NCBI GenBank assembly: GCA_019637095.1
Contig: JAHBWG010000038.1
Coordinates: forward strand, 1-64,000
Direction: 5' to 3'
Source: Sandaracinaceae bacterium
GTDB taxonomy: Bacteria; Myxococcota_A; Polyangia; Polyangiales; Sandaracinaceae
Length of the DNA: 64,000 bases
Positions 26,437 through 34,603 of this stretch are shown one piece after another (the stretch's first letter is position 1; every line of letters starts with the position of its first letter). The notes under the pieces were generated by a model that did no database searches, was not told the DNA's origin, and worked only from the letters and a program-made list of their open reading frames with translations. Made by a program: the position numbers and the translations under genes.

Positions 26437-29400
26437 GTGGCGGAGCTCCTCGTCCTCTGGCACCGGTGGCTCCCGCGGCGAGCCGACGAGACGCGCGAGC
26501 CGATCGCCGTCGCGGCGTGGCGCCGCACGGTGGCCGCGCGCCTCGCGGCCGGTGGCGGCGAGGTCGTGCCCGCGATCGGCGCCGCGATCGTCGCGACCTT
26601 CGATCCCGCCGAGTGCGCGGACGCGGTCGAGATCGCGCTCGACCTGCTCGACGAGGCGGAGGCCGCGGACATCGACGTCGCGCTCGCCGCCGCGCTCGGC
26701 GTGGTGCACGCGCACGAGGACGGACCGATCGGCGACGCGTTCGAGCGCGCGCAGCAGCTCGCGAACCGCGCCCGCGCGGGGGAGCTCGTCCTCGACGCGC
26801 ACGTGCGCGACGCCGTGCGCGAGGAGTTCCTGTTCGGGCGGCAGGTCGCGGGGGCGTGGCGCGGCACGACGGTCGACCGCGACAACCCGCGCCGTGTGGA
26901 GACCGCCGACGCGATCGCGGACCTCCCCGTGGCCCGGTTCCCGCCGATCGGCGCGCCGCTCGTCGCGGAGATGGCCCTGCACCTCGACACCGCGACGGCC
27001 CGCACCTTCATCCTGCGCGGCCCCGTCGGCGCCGGAGCCGCCGAGCTCGTCGCGGAGCTCGCCCGAGAGCAGGGCGACGCACGCATCCTCGAGCTCGGCG
27101 CGGCGCCCGGAGGGGTGGTCCCGCTCGCGAGCCTGCGCTTCGCGCTCTCCCGGCAGCACGGCTCGCCCGAGGGCGTCCACGCGGCGGCGCGGGCGGCCGG
27201 GGCCTCGCCGACCCACGCCGAGACCCTCGCGCGCGTCGCGGACGGCGCGCTCCCCGACCACGCCTCCGTCGCCGCCGCGCTCGCGGCGCTGCTCGCCGGC
27301 ACGCCGCCCGCGTGGACCGTGCTCAGCCCCCTGAGTCAGATCGACGCCGCGAGCCTCGCCGTTCTGCTCGAGGCGCGCGAGCGCTGCGACTTCGTGATCT
27401 TCGGCCGCCTCCCGACCGAGGCGCCGCTCCCGACGCCGCTCGCCGCGCTCGCCGAGCCCGTCGTCGAGCACGTGATCCCGGCCCTCAAGACCGCGGACGC
27501 GCGGCTCGTCGCCGAGCAGATCCTCGGCCCGAGCACCGATCCCGACGTCGCGCGCCAGGTCGCGGTGCTCGGCGGCGACACGGTGATCGGCGTCGTCGAG
27601 GCCGCGCGCACCCTCATCGCGACGGGCGAGGTGGTGCGCGGCGATGGGGACGCGTTCGTCTGGCGCGCGGGGCCGCGCCGCGGCGTCGACATGATCTCGA
27701 CCGACGAGCTGCTGTCCGAGCGCATCGACCTGCTCGACGGCGAAGCGCGCCAGGTGCTCGAGACGCTCTGCGTCGCGCCGGACGGCGCGGCGCGCGACCT
27801 GATCGAGTCGGTGGCGGCGCGCGACGGGATCGGGCCCGCGACGTTCGACCGCAGCCTCGAGCGCCTGGTGAAGGAGGCGTTCGCGCGCGACGAGGCGCGC
27901 CCGCGACCGACCTCGAGCCTGCTCCGCTGGCGGATGCTCGAGCTGATCCCGGCCGCGCGCTCGATGGAGCTCCACCGGTTCGTCGGCGAGGCGCTCGCGG
28001 CGCACCCGCACGAGCACGCGCCGCTGCGCGCCGAGCTCGCCTACTACCTCGTGGAGGGCGGACGCCACGAGGAGGGGCGCCCGCTCGCCGCCGCCGCGGT
28101 CGAGGCGCTCGTCGAGGCCGGCTACCGCCGCGCCGCGACGCACCTCTCGAGCTGGATCGCGAGCACGACGGCCGAGTCCGCCGAGGGCGGCGCCGCGCGT
28201 CCGACGCCGGTCCCCCCCGCCGCGGAGGCCCGCGACGAGGGTCCGGCCTCGAACGAGCTCGCGCTCGGAGAGCTGCTCGACGAGCTCGCGGAGGAGCCGC
28301 GGCGGACGACGACCCCGCCCCCGCGCGCGGCGCTCCCGCGGGAGGAGCGCGATCTGCGCTCGAGCGAGCCCGCGCTCGACGCGCTGCTCGACGAGATCGC
28401 CGCCGCCGCGCCCCCCCCGCCCGCCGCCGACGTGGCGCGCGCGCCGTCCTCCCCGCCGCGTCCCCCGACCTCGGCGCCCGTCGGTCGACCCTCGACCGCG
28501 CCGCCGCCGCCGCCGAGCCGGCGCGCGACGTCCGCGCCCCCGGCGGCGCGGACGCCGCCGCCGCCCCGCTCGGATCGGCCTCGACCACCGCCACCGCCAC
28601 CCCGCCGCCCGCTCCCGCCGCTCCCGCCCGCGCACGAGATCGTCGAGCTGTCGGCGGACGAGGTCGAGCTCTTCGACGAAGCGAGCGGGGCGAACGAGCG
28701 CCTCGAGCTCGACCTCGACGGCTTGCGCTCCTCCCCCGAGGTCCCGCTCGGGCGCGCGGTCGTCGACGAGACGGCCGAGCATCCCGCGCTCCCCGCCGGC
28801 GTCGCCGCAGGTCCGCTCGAGCTGTCGGGCCTCCGATCGAGCGACTGGCCCGCCGACGAGGAGGAGGGCGAAGGCTGGCTCGACCACGTCGCGCCCACGG
28901 CCGCCGGCGCGCGCGCGGACGACGCGGGCGCAGCAGACGACGACGACGCGGGGGAGCCCGACTCGGACGAGACGATGCTCACCGACGCGGCGGAGCTGAT
29001 GGCCGCGCTGCGCGCCGCGCCCGCGGCGAGCGGCGACGGTCCACCGACCGTCGAGCTCGAGCCGCCGAGCGACGGCGCGACCAATGTGGGGCCGGCGCCG
29101 GAGCGCTCGTTCGTCGAGGAGGCGACCCAGCTCATGCGCGCGGGCGCGTTCGACGCGCTCGATCGCGCGATCCAGCGCGCGGTCGCCGAGGGCGCGGATC
29201 TCGCCGCGATCGGGCGCGTGCGCGCGATCGCGCAGCTCGCGCGCGGGGAGGTCGCGCAGGCGAAGGCGAGCCTCGACGACGCCCGCGCCCGCGGCCGCGA
29301 CGACCGCGCCGAGCGCGGCCGCTACGAGCTCGCGATGGCCCTCTTGAGCTTGCGCTCCGGCGACGCGATCGAGGGCGTGCGCCGCGGCCTCGGCGCGCTC

Positions 29401-29517
29401 GCCTGCGCGCGCGGGCTCGGCGACGCCCGCGGGGAGGAGGCGGCGCTCAAGACCTTGGCGGCGTGCTACCGCGCGCTCGGTCGCGACGCCGACGCGGAGC
29501 GCCTCGACCATGTGTGA
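26437..29517 (+). CDS. Large regulator with degenerate class III cyclase and degenerate P-loop domains plus TPR
   Basis: 1026 aa from a GTG preceded by GAGGAG. Residues about 1-130 follow the class III nucleotidyl cyclase layout (GGEVVPAIGAAIVATFDP where active enzymes have a G-x-x-x-K-x-x-G-D-x-x-x-x-x-F strand pair, and GDAFERAQQLANRA where they have N-x-A-x-R), but the metal-binding aspartates are missing. Residues about 190-420 resemble the ATPase region of the cyclase/STAND proteins, with a P-loop remnant GPVGAGAAEL that lacks the Lys and Ser/Thr. Helical repeats follow, then a long Pro/Ala-rich linker (about 590-740), an acidic region and a C-terminal TPR. It is probably a catalytically dead scaffold or sensor, perhaps tied to PspA encoded 11 bases upstream. 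Confidence 0.7.
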   Translation: MAELLVLWHRWLPRRADETREPIAVAAWRRTVAARLAAGGGEVVPAIGAAIVATFDPAECADAVEIALDLLDEAEAADIDVALAAALGVVHAHEDGPIGDAFERAQQLANRARAGELVLDAHVRDAVREEFLFGRQVAGAWRGTTVDRDNPRRVETADAIADLPVARFPPIGAPLVAEMALHLDTATARTFILRGPVGAGAAELVAELAREQGDARILELGAAPGGVVPLASLRFALSRQHGSPEGVHAAARAAGASPTHAETLARVADGALPDHASVAAALAALLAGTPPAWTVLSPLSQIDAASLAVLLEARERCDFVIFGRLPTEAPLPTPLAALAEPVVEHVIPALKTADARLVAEQILGPSTDPDVARQVAVLGGDTVIGVVEAARTLIATGEVVRGDGDAFVWRAGPRRGVDMISTDELLSERIDLLDGEARQVLETLCVAPDGAARDLIESVAARDGIGPATFDRSLERLVKEAFARDEARPRPTSSLLRWRMLELIPAARSMELHRFVGEALAAHPHEHAPLRAELAYYLVEGGRHEEGRPLAAAAVEALVEAGYRRAATHLSSWIASTTAESAEGGAARPTPVPPAAEARDEGPASNELALGELLDELAEEPRRTTTPPPRAALPREERDLRSSEPALDALLDEIAAAAPPPPAADVARAPSSPPRPPTSAPVGRPSTAPPPPPSRRATSAPPAARTPPPPRSDRPRPPPPPPRRPLPPLPPAHEIVELSADEVELFDEASGANERLELDLDGLRSSPEVPLGRAVVDETAEHPALPAGVAAGPLELSGLRSSDWPADEEEGEGWLDHVAPTAAGARADDAGAADDDDAGEPDSDETMLTDAAELMAALRAAPAASGDGPPTVELEPPSDGATNVGPAPERSFVEEATQLMRAGAFDALDRAIQRAVAEGADLAAIGRVRAIAQLARGEVAQAKASLDDARARGRDDRAERGRYELAMALLSLRSGDAIEGVRRGLGALACARGLGDARGEEAALKTLAACYRALGRDADAERLDHV

Positions 29518-30007
29518 GCGCGCCGCGCTCGCCGCGCTCGCGCTCGCCGTGGGCTGCGCCGACCCGTGCGCCGACCTCGACGCGCCGGCGCTCGCGCTCG
29601 GCTCCTCCGACGCCGCCGCGACGCGCTTCGAGCCGTTCGAGGACGGGGCGCCGCTCCCGCTCGTCGCGGGGCCGCAAGGCGGCATGCACGTCTGGCTGAG
29701 CCTGCGGCTCACCGGCCTGTGCATGGAGCACGTCCGCGTCGAGCGCCGCATCGTCGACGACGCGACGGAGGAGATCGTCGAGCTGCAGCGCGGGCCGCTG
29801 CGCTTCGTCGAGGGCGACGCGCCCGACACCTGGGTCACCGCGGGCGCGATCCCCATGATCCTGTGCCCGACGACCCGCTCCGTCGTCGGCGAGCGCTTCC
29901 GCTTCGCCGTCCGCGCCGAGGACTCGCTCGGCCGCTCCGCCGTCTCGATGCGCCCGTTCGTCGCCGCGTGTGTCGAGGGCGCCTGCGAGCTCTGCGACCC
30001 GCTGTGA
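29510..30007 (+). CDS. Cysteine-containing hypothetical lipoprotein
   Basis: 165 aa. The start ATG overlaps the stop of the large regulator gene (ATGTGTGA), so it is co-translated. Signal peptide with a lipobox (ALALAVGCADP), then a mature domain with alternating strands and several cysteines (CADLD, GLCME, ILCPT, ACVEGACELC), suggesting disulfides. No family recognised. With pspA and the regulator it forms a three-gene rightward unit. Confidence 0.65.
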   Translation: MCERAALAALALAVGCADPCADLDAPALALGSSDAAATRFEPFEDGAPLPLVAGPQGGMHVWLSLRLTGLCMEHVRVERRIVDDATEEIVELQRGPLRFVEGDAPDTWVTAGAIPMILCPTTRSVVGERFRFAVRAEDSLGRSAVSMRPFVAACVEGACELCDPL

Positions 30008-30022
30008 AGGCGCGGAAGACCG

Positions 30023-30943
30023 TCACTCCGGCGCGGTGACGACGCGGTTGCGGCCTTCTTGCTTGGCGCGATAGAGCGCGCGATCGGCGCGCTCGACCAG
30101 CGCCTCGACGGTGTCGTCCGCGCGCGCCGCGGCGACGCCGACGCTCACGCTCACGGGGATCACGCGCCCGTCGTGGACGAAGCGCGCCGCCGCGGTCGCG
30201 GCCCGGATGCGCTCGCCGAGGCTCGCCGCGTGCGCGAGCGACGTGCTCCGGCAGAGGATCGCGAACTCCTCTCCGCCGTAGCGCGCGAAGAGATCCTCGC
30301 GCCGGACCATCGCCTGCGCGAGCTCCGCGAACGTCGCGAGCACGTAGTCGCCGCCGAGGTGCCCGTACGTGTCGTTGACGACCTTGAAGTAGTCGAGGTC
30401 GAGCAAGAGCACGGAGAGCGGCGTGCCGTGCCGCCGCGCGTGGGACAGATCGGCGTCGAGGCGGTCGTCGAGCGCGCGGCGGTTGTAGAGCTTGGTCAGC
30501 GGATCGCGCAGCGCGGCCTCGTAGAGCTCCTCCTGGAAGCGCGCCTGCGCCTCGTCCTGGAGCGAGAACTTCAGGAGCAGGTTCACGCCCACCTGGATCT
30601 GATCGCCGTCCGAGAGCGCGCGCGGCTCGGTGACCCGCAGGCCGTTGACGAGCGTCCCGTTCGTCGAGCCGAGGTCCTCGACGTGGACACGCCCCTCGAC
30701 CTTGCGGAGGCGCGCGTGCATGCGCGAGACGCCGTCGCCGTGGAGCTGGAGGTCCGCGCTCGGGCTGCGGCCGATCGTCAGCTCCTCGCCGACGCGCATC
30801 GTGCGCCCGACCGCGTCGCCCGCGTACACGATGAGGTAGGGCTGCGCGTTCGCCTTCGCCGCGCCGACCGCGGCGGCGACGGTGCGCAGGTCGAGCTGCA
30901 CCGTGCCCTCGTCCTCCCAGTCGTCGTCGTCGTCGGACCCCAT
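30023..30943 (-). CDS. FHA-GGDEF diguanylate cyclase
   Basis: 306 aa. Residues about 35-125 are an FHA domain (TIGRSPSADLQL, GVSRMHARL, DLGSTNGTLVNG), which binds phosphothreonine peptides. Residues about 140-306 form a GGDEF domain with RYGGEEF as active site (GGEEF at 223-227), DLDYFKVVNDTYGH and a conserved inhibitory site R214-x-x-D217 placed 5 residues before GGEEF. It should therefore make cyclic di-GMP and be inhibited by it. The FHA domain suggests control by one of the Ser/Thr kinases. No signal peptide, so cytoplasmic. TAGAGT (30952-30957) sits 8 bases before the ATG. Confidence 0.92.
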   Translation of the reverse strand: MGSDDDDDWEDEGTVQLDLRTVAAAVGAAKANAQPYLIVYAGDAVGRTMRVGEELTIGRSPSADLQLHGDGVSRMHARLRKVEGRVHVEDLGSTNGTLVNGLRVTEPRALSDGDQIQVGVNLLLKFSLQDEAQARFQEELYEAALRDPLTKLYNRRALDDRLDADLSHARRHGTPLSVLLLDLDYFKVVNDTYGHLGGDYVLATFAELAQAMVRREDLFARYGGEEFAILCRSTSLAHAASLGERIRAATAAARFVHDGRVIPVSVSVGVAAARADDTVEALVERADRALYRAKQEGRNRVVTAPE

Positions 30944-30951
30944 CCCCTGCG

Positions 30952-30957
30952 ACTCTA
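30952..30957 (-). promoter_or_regulatory. -10-like TAGAGT, 8 bases before the FHA-GGDEF start
   Basis: Minus-strand hexamer TAGAGT with 8 bases to the ATG at 30943. It lies in the 16-base gap after the upstream leftward gene, so the cyclase may have its own leaderless transcript. Confidence 0.45.
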
Positions 30958-30959
30958 GC

Positions 30960-31733
30960 TCACTCCGGCGGCGGTGCGGCAGCCGGCGTGAAGCGGTAGC
31001 GGAGCACCGCCTCGAAGTCCTGCGGGCCGGTGACGCGGGGCCCGGACAGGAGGCCGACCCGATCGGAGACGCAGCGCGCCGCGGGCTCGAACGGGACCGA
31101 CGCGGGCACCAGGAGGCCGGTGAGCCGGACCGATCCGTCGGGCGCGAGCCGCGCGCGCACGACGAGCTCGGCGGGCTCGCCGCTCGCGCCCGCGCCCGGG
31201 ATGCACGCGAGCAGCGCCCCGCGCCGCGCCACGACGCGCCGCGCGAGCTCCTCGGGCGCGGGGGGCGGACCGGGGACCGCGAGGCGGTACGCGTGCTCGA
31301 TCTTCTGGCGGCGTCCGGGGAACGGCCGCAGGTGCGGGCGAACGACGCGCGTGACCTGCGCGGCGAGGCAGGCGTGGAGGCGCGCGAGGTTGAGGCGTGC
31401 CCGCGGCGCGGCGGACGCGTCGGTCCGGCCGGCGAGTTCGGGCACCTCGAGCGTGTGGCGTCCGTCGGGCTCGAGCCACACCCGCAGCCGCAGGCGCGGC
31501 CGCGGGCCCGCGCCATCCCACGGCTCGTGCGTGTCGGCGCAGCGCTGGACCTCGGGCGCGAGGCCTCGGAGCGCCGCCCGCACCTCGGCGACGCGCGGCG
31601 GCCCCGGCGCGCGCGGGCCGACGATCACGCGCGGCGTCGCGCTCGTCGGCGGCGGGACGCGGCGCCGCGGCTGGGCCGACGCGGGCGCGGCGAGCACCAA
31701 GAGCGCGGCGAGGGAGACGAGCGCGACCCGCAT
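30960..31733 (-). CDS. Secreted protein with AgmX-like cysteine pairs
   Basis: 257 aa with a signal peptide (MRVALVSLAALLVLAAPASAQ). The mature protein seems to contain two copies of the cysteine-paired module seen in AgmX/TonB-like C-terminal domains of myxobacteria. The first has EVQRCADTHEP...LHACLAAQV with a strand RLRLRVWLEPDGRHTLEVPEL between; the second has GALLACIPG...RCVSDRVGL with ELVVRARLAPDGSVRLTGLLVP between. It ends in a Pro/Ala tail. Function unknown, probably in the periplasm or outer membrane. TACCCT (31741-31746) is 7 bases before the ATG. Confidence 0.65.
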   Translation of the reverse strand: MRVALVSLAALLVLAAPASAQPRRRVPPPTSATPRVIVGPRAPGPPRVAEVRAALRGLAPEVQRCADTHEPWDGAGPRPRLRLRVWLEPDGRHTLEVPELAGRTDASAAPRARLNLARLHACLAAQVTRVVRPHLRPFPGRRQKIEHAYRLAVPGPPPAPEELARRVVARRGALLACIPGAGASGEPAELVVRARLAPDGSVRLTGLLVPASVPFEPAARCVSDRVGLLSGPRVTGPQDFEAVLRYRFTPAAAPPPE

Positions 31734-31753
31734 CGCCCGCAGGGTAGAGCGTT

Positions 31754-32743
31754 TCAGTCGGGATAGCCGACCATCCGCTCCGCCTCGGCGTCCCAGAGCT
31801 TCTGCTCGAAGCACGCGGCGATGTCCTCCGGCCAGAGCGTCGTCTTGCGCGGGCTCTGGAGCTCGGGGATCGCCGCCATCGCCTCGGGGAGGCGGTAGAA
31901 CGGGATGCCGGGGTTGAGGTGATGGACGTGGTGGTAGCCGATGTTGCCGGTCAGCCAGCCGAGCAGACGCCCCGTCTCCATGTAGCTCGAGGACTCGAGC
32001 GCGGCGCGCGTGTACTCCCACGACTCGCGCGGCTGGACGTGCATCTCGGGGAAGTTGTGTTGCGCGTAGAACAGGTAGCCGCCGCTCGCGGTCGCGACGA
32101 AGAGCGGCAGGAACAGGACGAAGAACATCGTCCAGAACCCGAAGCCCCACCAGAGCAGCGCGACGAGCGCGAAGTTGACGACGATGGCGACCGCGGAGTC
32201 CCAGTTCTTGCGCGGATTGCGCATGAACGAGCTCAGGCACATCCCGTAGAGGAACAGCGTGAAGTACCCGAAGAGGATGGTGAGCGGGTGGCGGATCACG
32301 CGATACATCAGGCGCTCGGACTCGCTCATCTTCTCCCAGATGTCGGTCGTGACCATCAGGTAGCTGCCGACGTGCGAGCCGACGATCTTCGCAGTGTGCG
32401 CGTGGTGGTAGTTGTGCGTCTGTCGCCACACGTTCGGCGGCGTCAGGACGAGGACGCCGTACGTGTGCATGATCCACTTCGCGACGTGGCTCCCGCGCAA
32501 GATCGCGAGGTGCATGAAGTCGTGGTAGAGGATGAACGCGCGCACGATCACGAGGCCCTGGAAGATCGCGAGCGGGATGCGGACCCAGAGACTCTCGACG
32601 AAGAAGAGCGCGACGGCGCAGGCGATGATCACGCCGAACGTCTCGAAGACGTGCAGCCAGCTCCGCAGCCGGTTCTCCTTCTGGTAGGGCTTGGTCGCGG
32701 CGATCAGCTCACGACCGGATCGGGGCTCGACGACTTCGCTCAT
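31754..32743 (-). CDS. Membrane fatty acid desaturase
   Basis: 329 aa di-iron membrane enzyme. It has three histidine boxes: HDFMH at residues 74-78, HNYHHAH at 110-116 and HHVHH near residue 278. Hydrophobic pairs flank residues about 33-70 and 180-225. The family introduces cis double bonds into acyl lipids, using ferredoxin or a similar donor; related enzymes include carotenoid-type hydroxylases. The ATG at 32743 is chosen over an in-frame start further upstream because the upstream stretch is Arg/Cys-rich and unlike a coding N-terminus. Confidence 0.88.
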   Translation of the reverse strand: MSEVVEPRSGRELIAATKPYQKENRLRSWLHVFETFGVIIACAVALFFVESLWVRIPLAIFQGLVIVRAFILYHDFMHLAILRGSHVAKWIMHTYGVLVLTPPNVWRQTHNYHHAHTAKIVGSHVGSYLMVTTDIWEKMSESERLMYRVIRHPLTILFGYFTLFLYGMCLSSFMRNPRKNWDSAVAIVVNFALVALLWWGFGFWTMFFVLFLPLFVATASGGYLFYAQHNFPEMHVQPRESWEYTRAALESSSYMETGRLLGWLTGNIGYHHVHHLNPGIPFYRLPEAMAAIPELQSPRKTTLWPEDIAACFEQKLWDAEAERMVGYPD

Positions 32744-32965
32744 CTGTCGACTCTTCTTTGCCTGCTCCGCGTTCGATCGCGCGCAGCGAGCGCACCAACC
32801 GCGTAGCTCGCTTCGCACCGCTCGCGTGTCCCCGGATGGCTGCCACGCCGGAGATTCCGCGCCTCTCGGATAGCACACCTCGCTGGCGAGTCACCCGAAC
32901 CGCGCATCGCGCGTGAGCGTCTGCACGCGGTGCGCCAGCGCTCCGGTTTGGCCGCGCGGCCGGAA
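32744..32965. other. Non-coding gap between the desaturase and the acidic tail-anchored protein gene
   Basis: 222 bases with lower GC than the genes around it. It must hold the desaturase promoter and the end of the leftward gene at 32966. A GC palindrome GGCCGCGCGGCC lies near 32950-32961, just past the stop of that gene, and may help termination, but no T run follows. I see no RNA gene. Confidence 0.4.
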
Positions 32966-33358
32966 TCAATCGATGAACAGGGCCGCGAGGATCCCGAGCG
33001 CGATCAGGCCGAACACCACGAACAGCGGGATGAGGCCGGCGATCGACGACGGCGACGTCTCGGTCGCCGGCGGCTGGGGCGCGCTCTGGGCGGCCGAGGC
33101 GCGCGCGGGCTCGCGCGCAGCGACCGGCGCGCGCGCCTCGGGCTCGTCCGCCGGCTCGTCCTCACCGTCTGCGTCGTCGTCGTCGTCCTGCGGTGGCGGC
33201 TCGTCGCCCGCGTCGGCGGCGCTCGACGCGTCGGCTTCCTCGTCGCTGCCCTCCTCGCCTTCGTCGCCCTCTTCCTCCTCGTACAGCCCGTCGTCCTCGG
33301 CCCGATCACGGGCCGCGCGGGGCCGCTTCGGTGCGCGTCGCTTCTTTCGCTTCGCCAT
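32966..33358 (-). CDS. Acidic tail-anchored membrane protein
   Basis: 130 aa. It has a basic N-terminus (MAKRKKRRAPKRPR), a long low-complexity Asp/Glu/Ala middle and a single hydrophobic helix at the extreme C-terminus (IAGLIPLFVVFGLIALGILAALFID). This gives tail-anchored topology with the charged part in the cytoplasm. No family recognised. It diverges from the RidA-like gene. Confidence 0.6.
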   Translation of the reverse strand: MAKRKKRRAPKRPRAARDRAEDDGLYEEEEGDEGEEGSDEEADASSAADAGDEPPPQDDDDDADGEDEPADEPEARAPVAAREPARASAAQSAPQPPATETSPSSIAGLIPLFVVFGLIALGILAALFID

Positions 33359-33383
33359 CGCGACGGACCCTTAGCACATGCGG

Positions 33384-33389
33384 TACGGT
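33384..33389 (+). promoter_or_regulatory. -10-like TACGGT, 6 bases before the RidA-like GTG
   Basis: With this hexamer as -10, transcription would begin at the GTG at 33396. That is why I prefer the GTG over the ATG at 33378, which would lie upstream of the promoter. Confidence 0.45.
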
Positions 33390-33395
33390 CGGCGC

Positions 33396-33800
33396 GTGGC
33401 GACCATCGTGAACCCCGACACCCTCGCGCCGCCGCGCGGGTACTCGAACGGGATCCTCCTCGGCGGCGAGCGCGTGCTCTTCGTGGCCGGACAGATCGGC
33501 TGGGACGCGTCGATGAAGGTCGCGGACGGGCTCACCGCGCAGTTCGCGCTCGCGCTCGACAACGTGCTCGACGTCGTCCGCGCCGCGGGCGGCCAGCCCG
33601 AGCACGTCGGGCGCATGACGATCTACGTCGTGGACCGACACGAGTACGTGCGGGAGGCGAAGGCGATCGGGGCGGCGTACCGCGCGCGCTTCGGAGGCCA
33701 CTACCCCGCGATGTCGCTGGTGCAGGTCGCCGCGCTCCTCGAGGAGGGCGCGCGCGTCGAGATCGAGGTGACGGCGGTGCTGCCCGCGGAGGCGTCGTGA
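33396..33800 (+). CDS. RidA/YjgF-family protein lacking the substrate-binding arginine
   Basis: 134 aa from the GTG at 33396; an ATG at 33378 would add six residues. It has the family core (GYSNGILLGGERVLFVAGQIGWD, FALALDNVLDVVRAAGG, ARVEIEVTAVLP). Canonical RidA has P-A-R-S-x-V-x-V, where the arginine binds the carboxylate of the enamine/imine substrate. Here the segment is PAMSLVQVAALLEEG, with Met in place of Arg. The protein is therefore probably not a 2-aminoacrylate deaminase; RidA subgroups without this arginine have other or unknown roles. First gene of a four-gene operon with fatty-acid type enzymes. Confidence 0.8.
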   Translation: MATIVNPDTLAPPRGYSNGILLGGERVLFVAGQIGWDASMKVADGLTAQFALALDNVLDVVRAAGGQPEHVGRMTIYVVDRHEYVREAKAIGAAYRARFGGHYPAMSLVQVAALLEEGARVEIEVTAVLPAEAS

Positions 33801-34603
33801 CCCTCGCGCCCAAGAGCTTCCGCCTCGCGCTCGACGGCGACGGCGTCGCCACGATCACGCTCGACCGCCCCGAGCGCATCAACGCGCTGACGTTCGAGGT
33901 GTACGCGGAGCTGCGCGACACGTTCCGCGCGCTGCGCGAGGGGCACCCGGAGGTGCGCGCCGTCGTGCTGCGCGGCGAAGGGCCGCGCGGGTTCTGCTCG
34001 GGCGGCGACGTCGAGGACATCATCGGCGAGCTGTTCTCGCGCGATATGCGCGGGCTGCTCGAGTTCACGCGGATGACCGGCGCGCTCATCCACGCGATCC
34101 GCGCCGCGCGCCCGCCGGTGATCGCAGCGCTCCACGGCGTCTGCTGCGGCGCCGGCGCGGTCATCGCGCTCGCGTGCGACGCGCGCATCGTCGCGCCCGA
34201 CACGCGCATCGCCTTCCTCTTCCCGAAGGTCGGCCTGAGCGGCGCGGACATGGGCGCCGCGTGGCTGCTGCCGCGCACGATCGGGCTGGGGCGCGCGAGC
34301 CGGCTCCTCCTGACCGGCGAGTTCGTGAAGGCCGAAGAGGCCGAGCGCATCGGGCTCGTCACCGAGGTCGCGCCCGACGGAGAGGTCTTCGCGAAGGCGG
34401 ACGCGTTCGCGCGCGCGCTCGCGACGGGCCCGGCCTTCGCCCACGCGATGACCAAGCGCATGGTGGAGTACGAGGCGCACGTCGACTTCGCGACCGGGAT
34501 CGAGGCGGAGGCGCAGGCGCAGGCGATCTGCATGCAGCACTCCGACTTCCGCGAGGCCTACGACGCGTGGGTCGAGAAGCGCGCGCCGAGGTTCGCGCGG
34601 TGA
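33797..34603 (+). CDS. Enoyl-CoA hydratase/isomerase family protein
   Basis: 268 aa crotonase-fold enzyme. The oxyanion-hole segments GFCSGGDVEDI and LHGVCCGAGAVIALACD are present. The catalytic glutamates of true hydratases are not obvious (position after the second segment reads FPKVGLSGADMGAAW), so it may act on an unusual acyl-CoA, as a lyase or thioesterase-like member. The GTG start overlaps the RidA-like stop (GTGA), and its stop overlaps the next start the same way. Probably catabolism of a branched or aromatic acyl-CoA with the dehydrogenase downstream. Confidence 0.85.
   Translation: MTLAPKSFRLALDGDGVATITLDRPERINALTFEVYAELRDTFRALREGHPEVRAVVLRGEGPRGFCSGGDVEDIIGELFSRDMRGLLEFTRMTGALIHAIRAARPPVIAALHGVCCGAGAVIALACDARIVAPDTRIAFLFPKVGLSGADMGAAWLLPRTIGLGRASRLLLTGEFVKAEEAERIGLVTEVAPDGEVFAKADAFARALATGPAFAHAMTKRMVEYEAHVDFATGIEAEAQAQAICMQHSDFREAYDAWVEKRAPRFAR

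Noticed and set aside
25750-29856. 1368-codon open frame on the minus strand opposite pspA and the large regulator
   Set aside because: Antisense to genes with clear family motifs, with Arg-rich, low-complexity translation and no domain.
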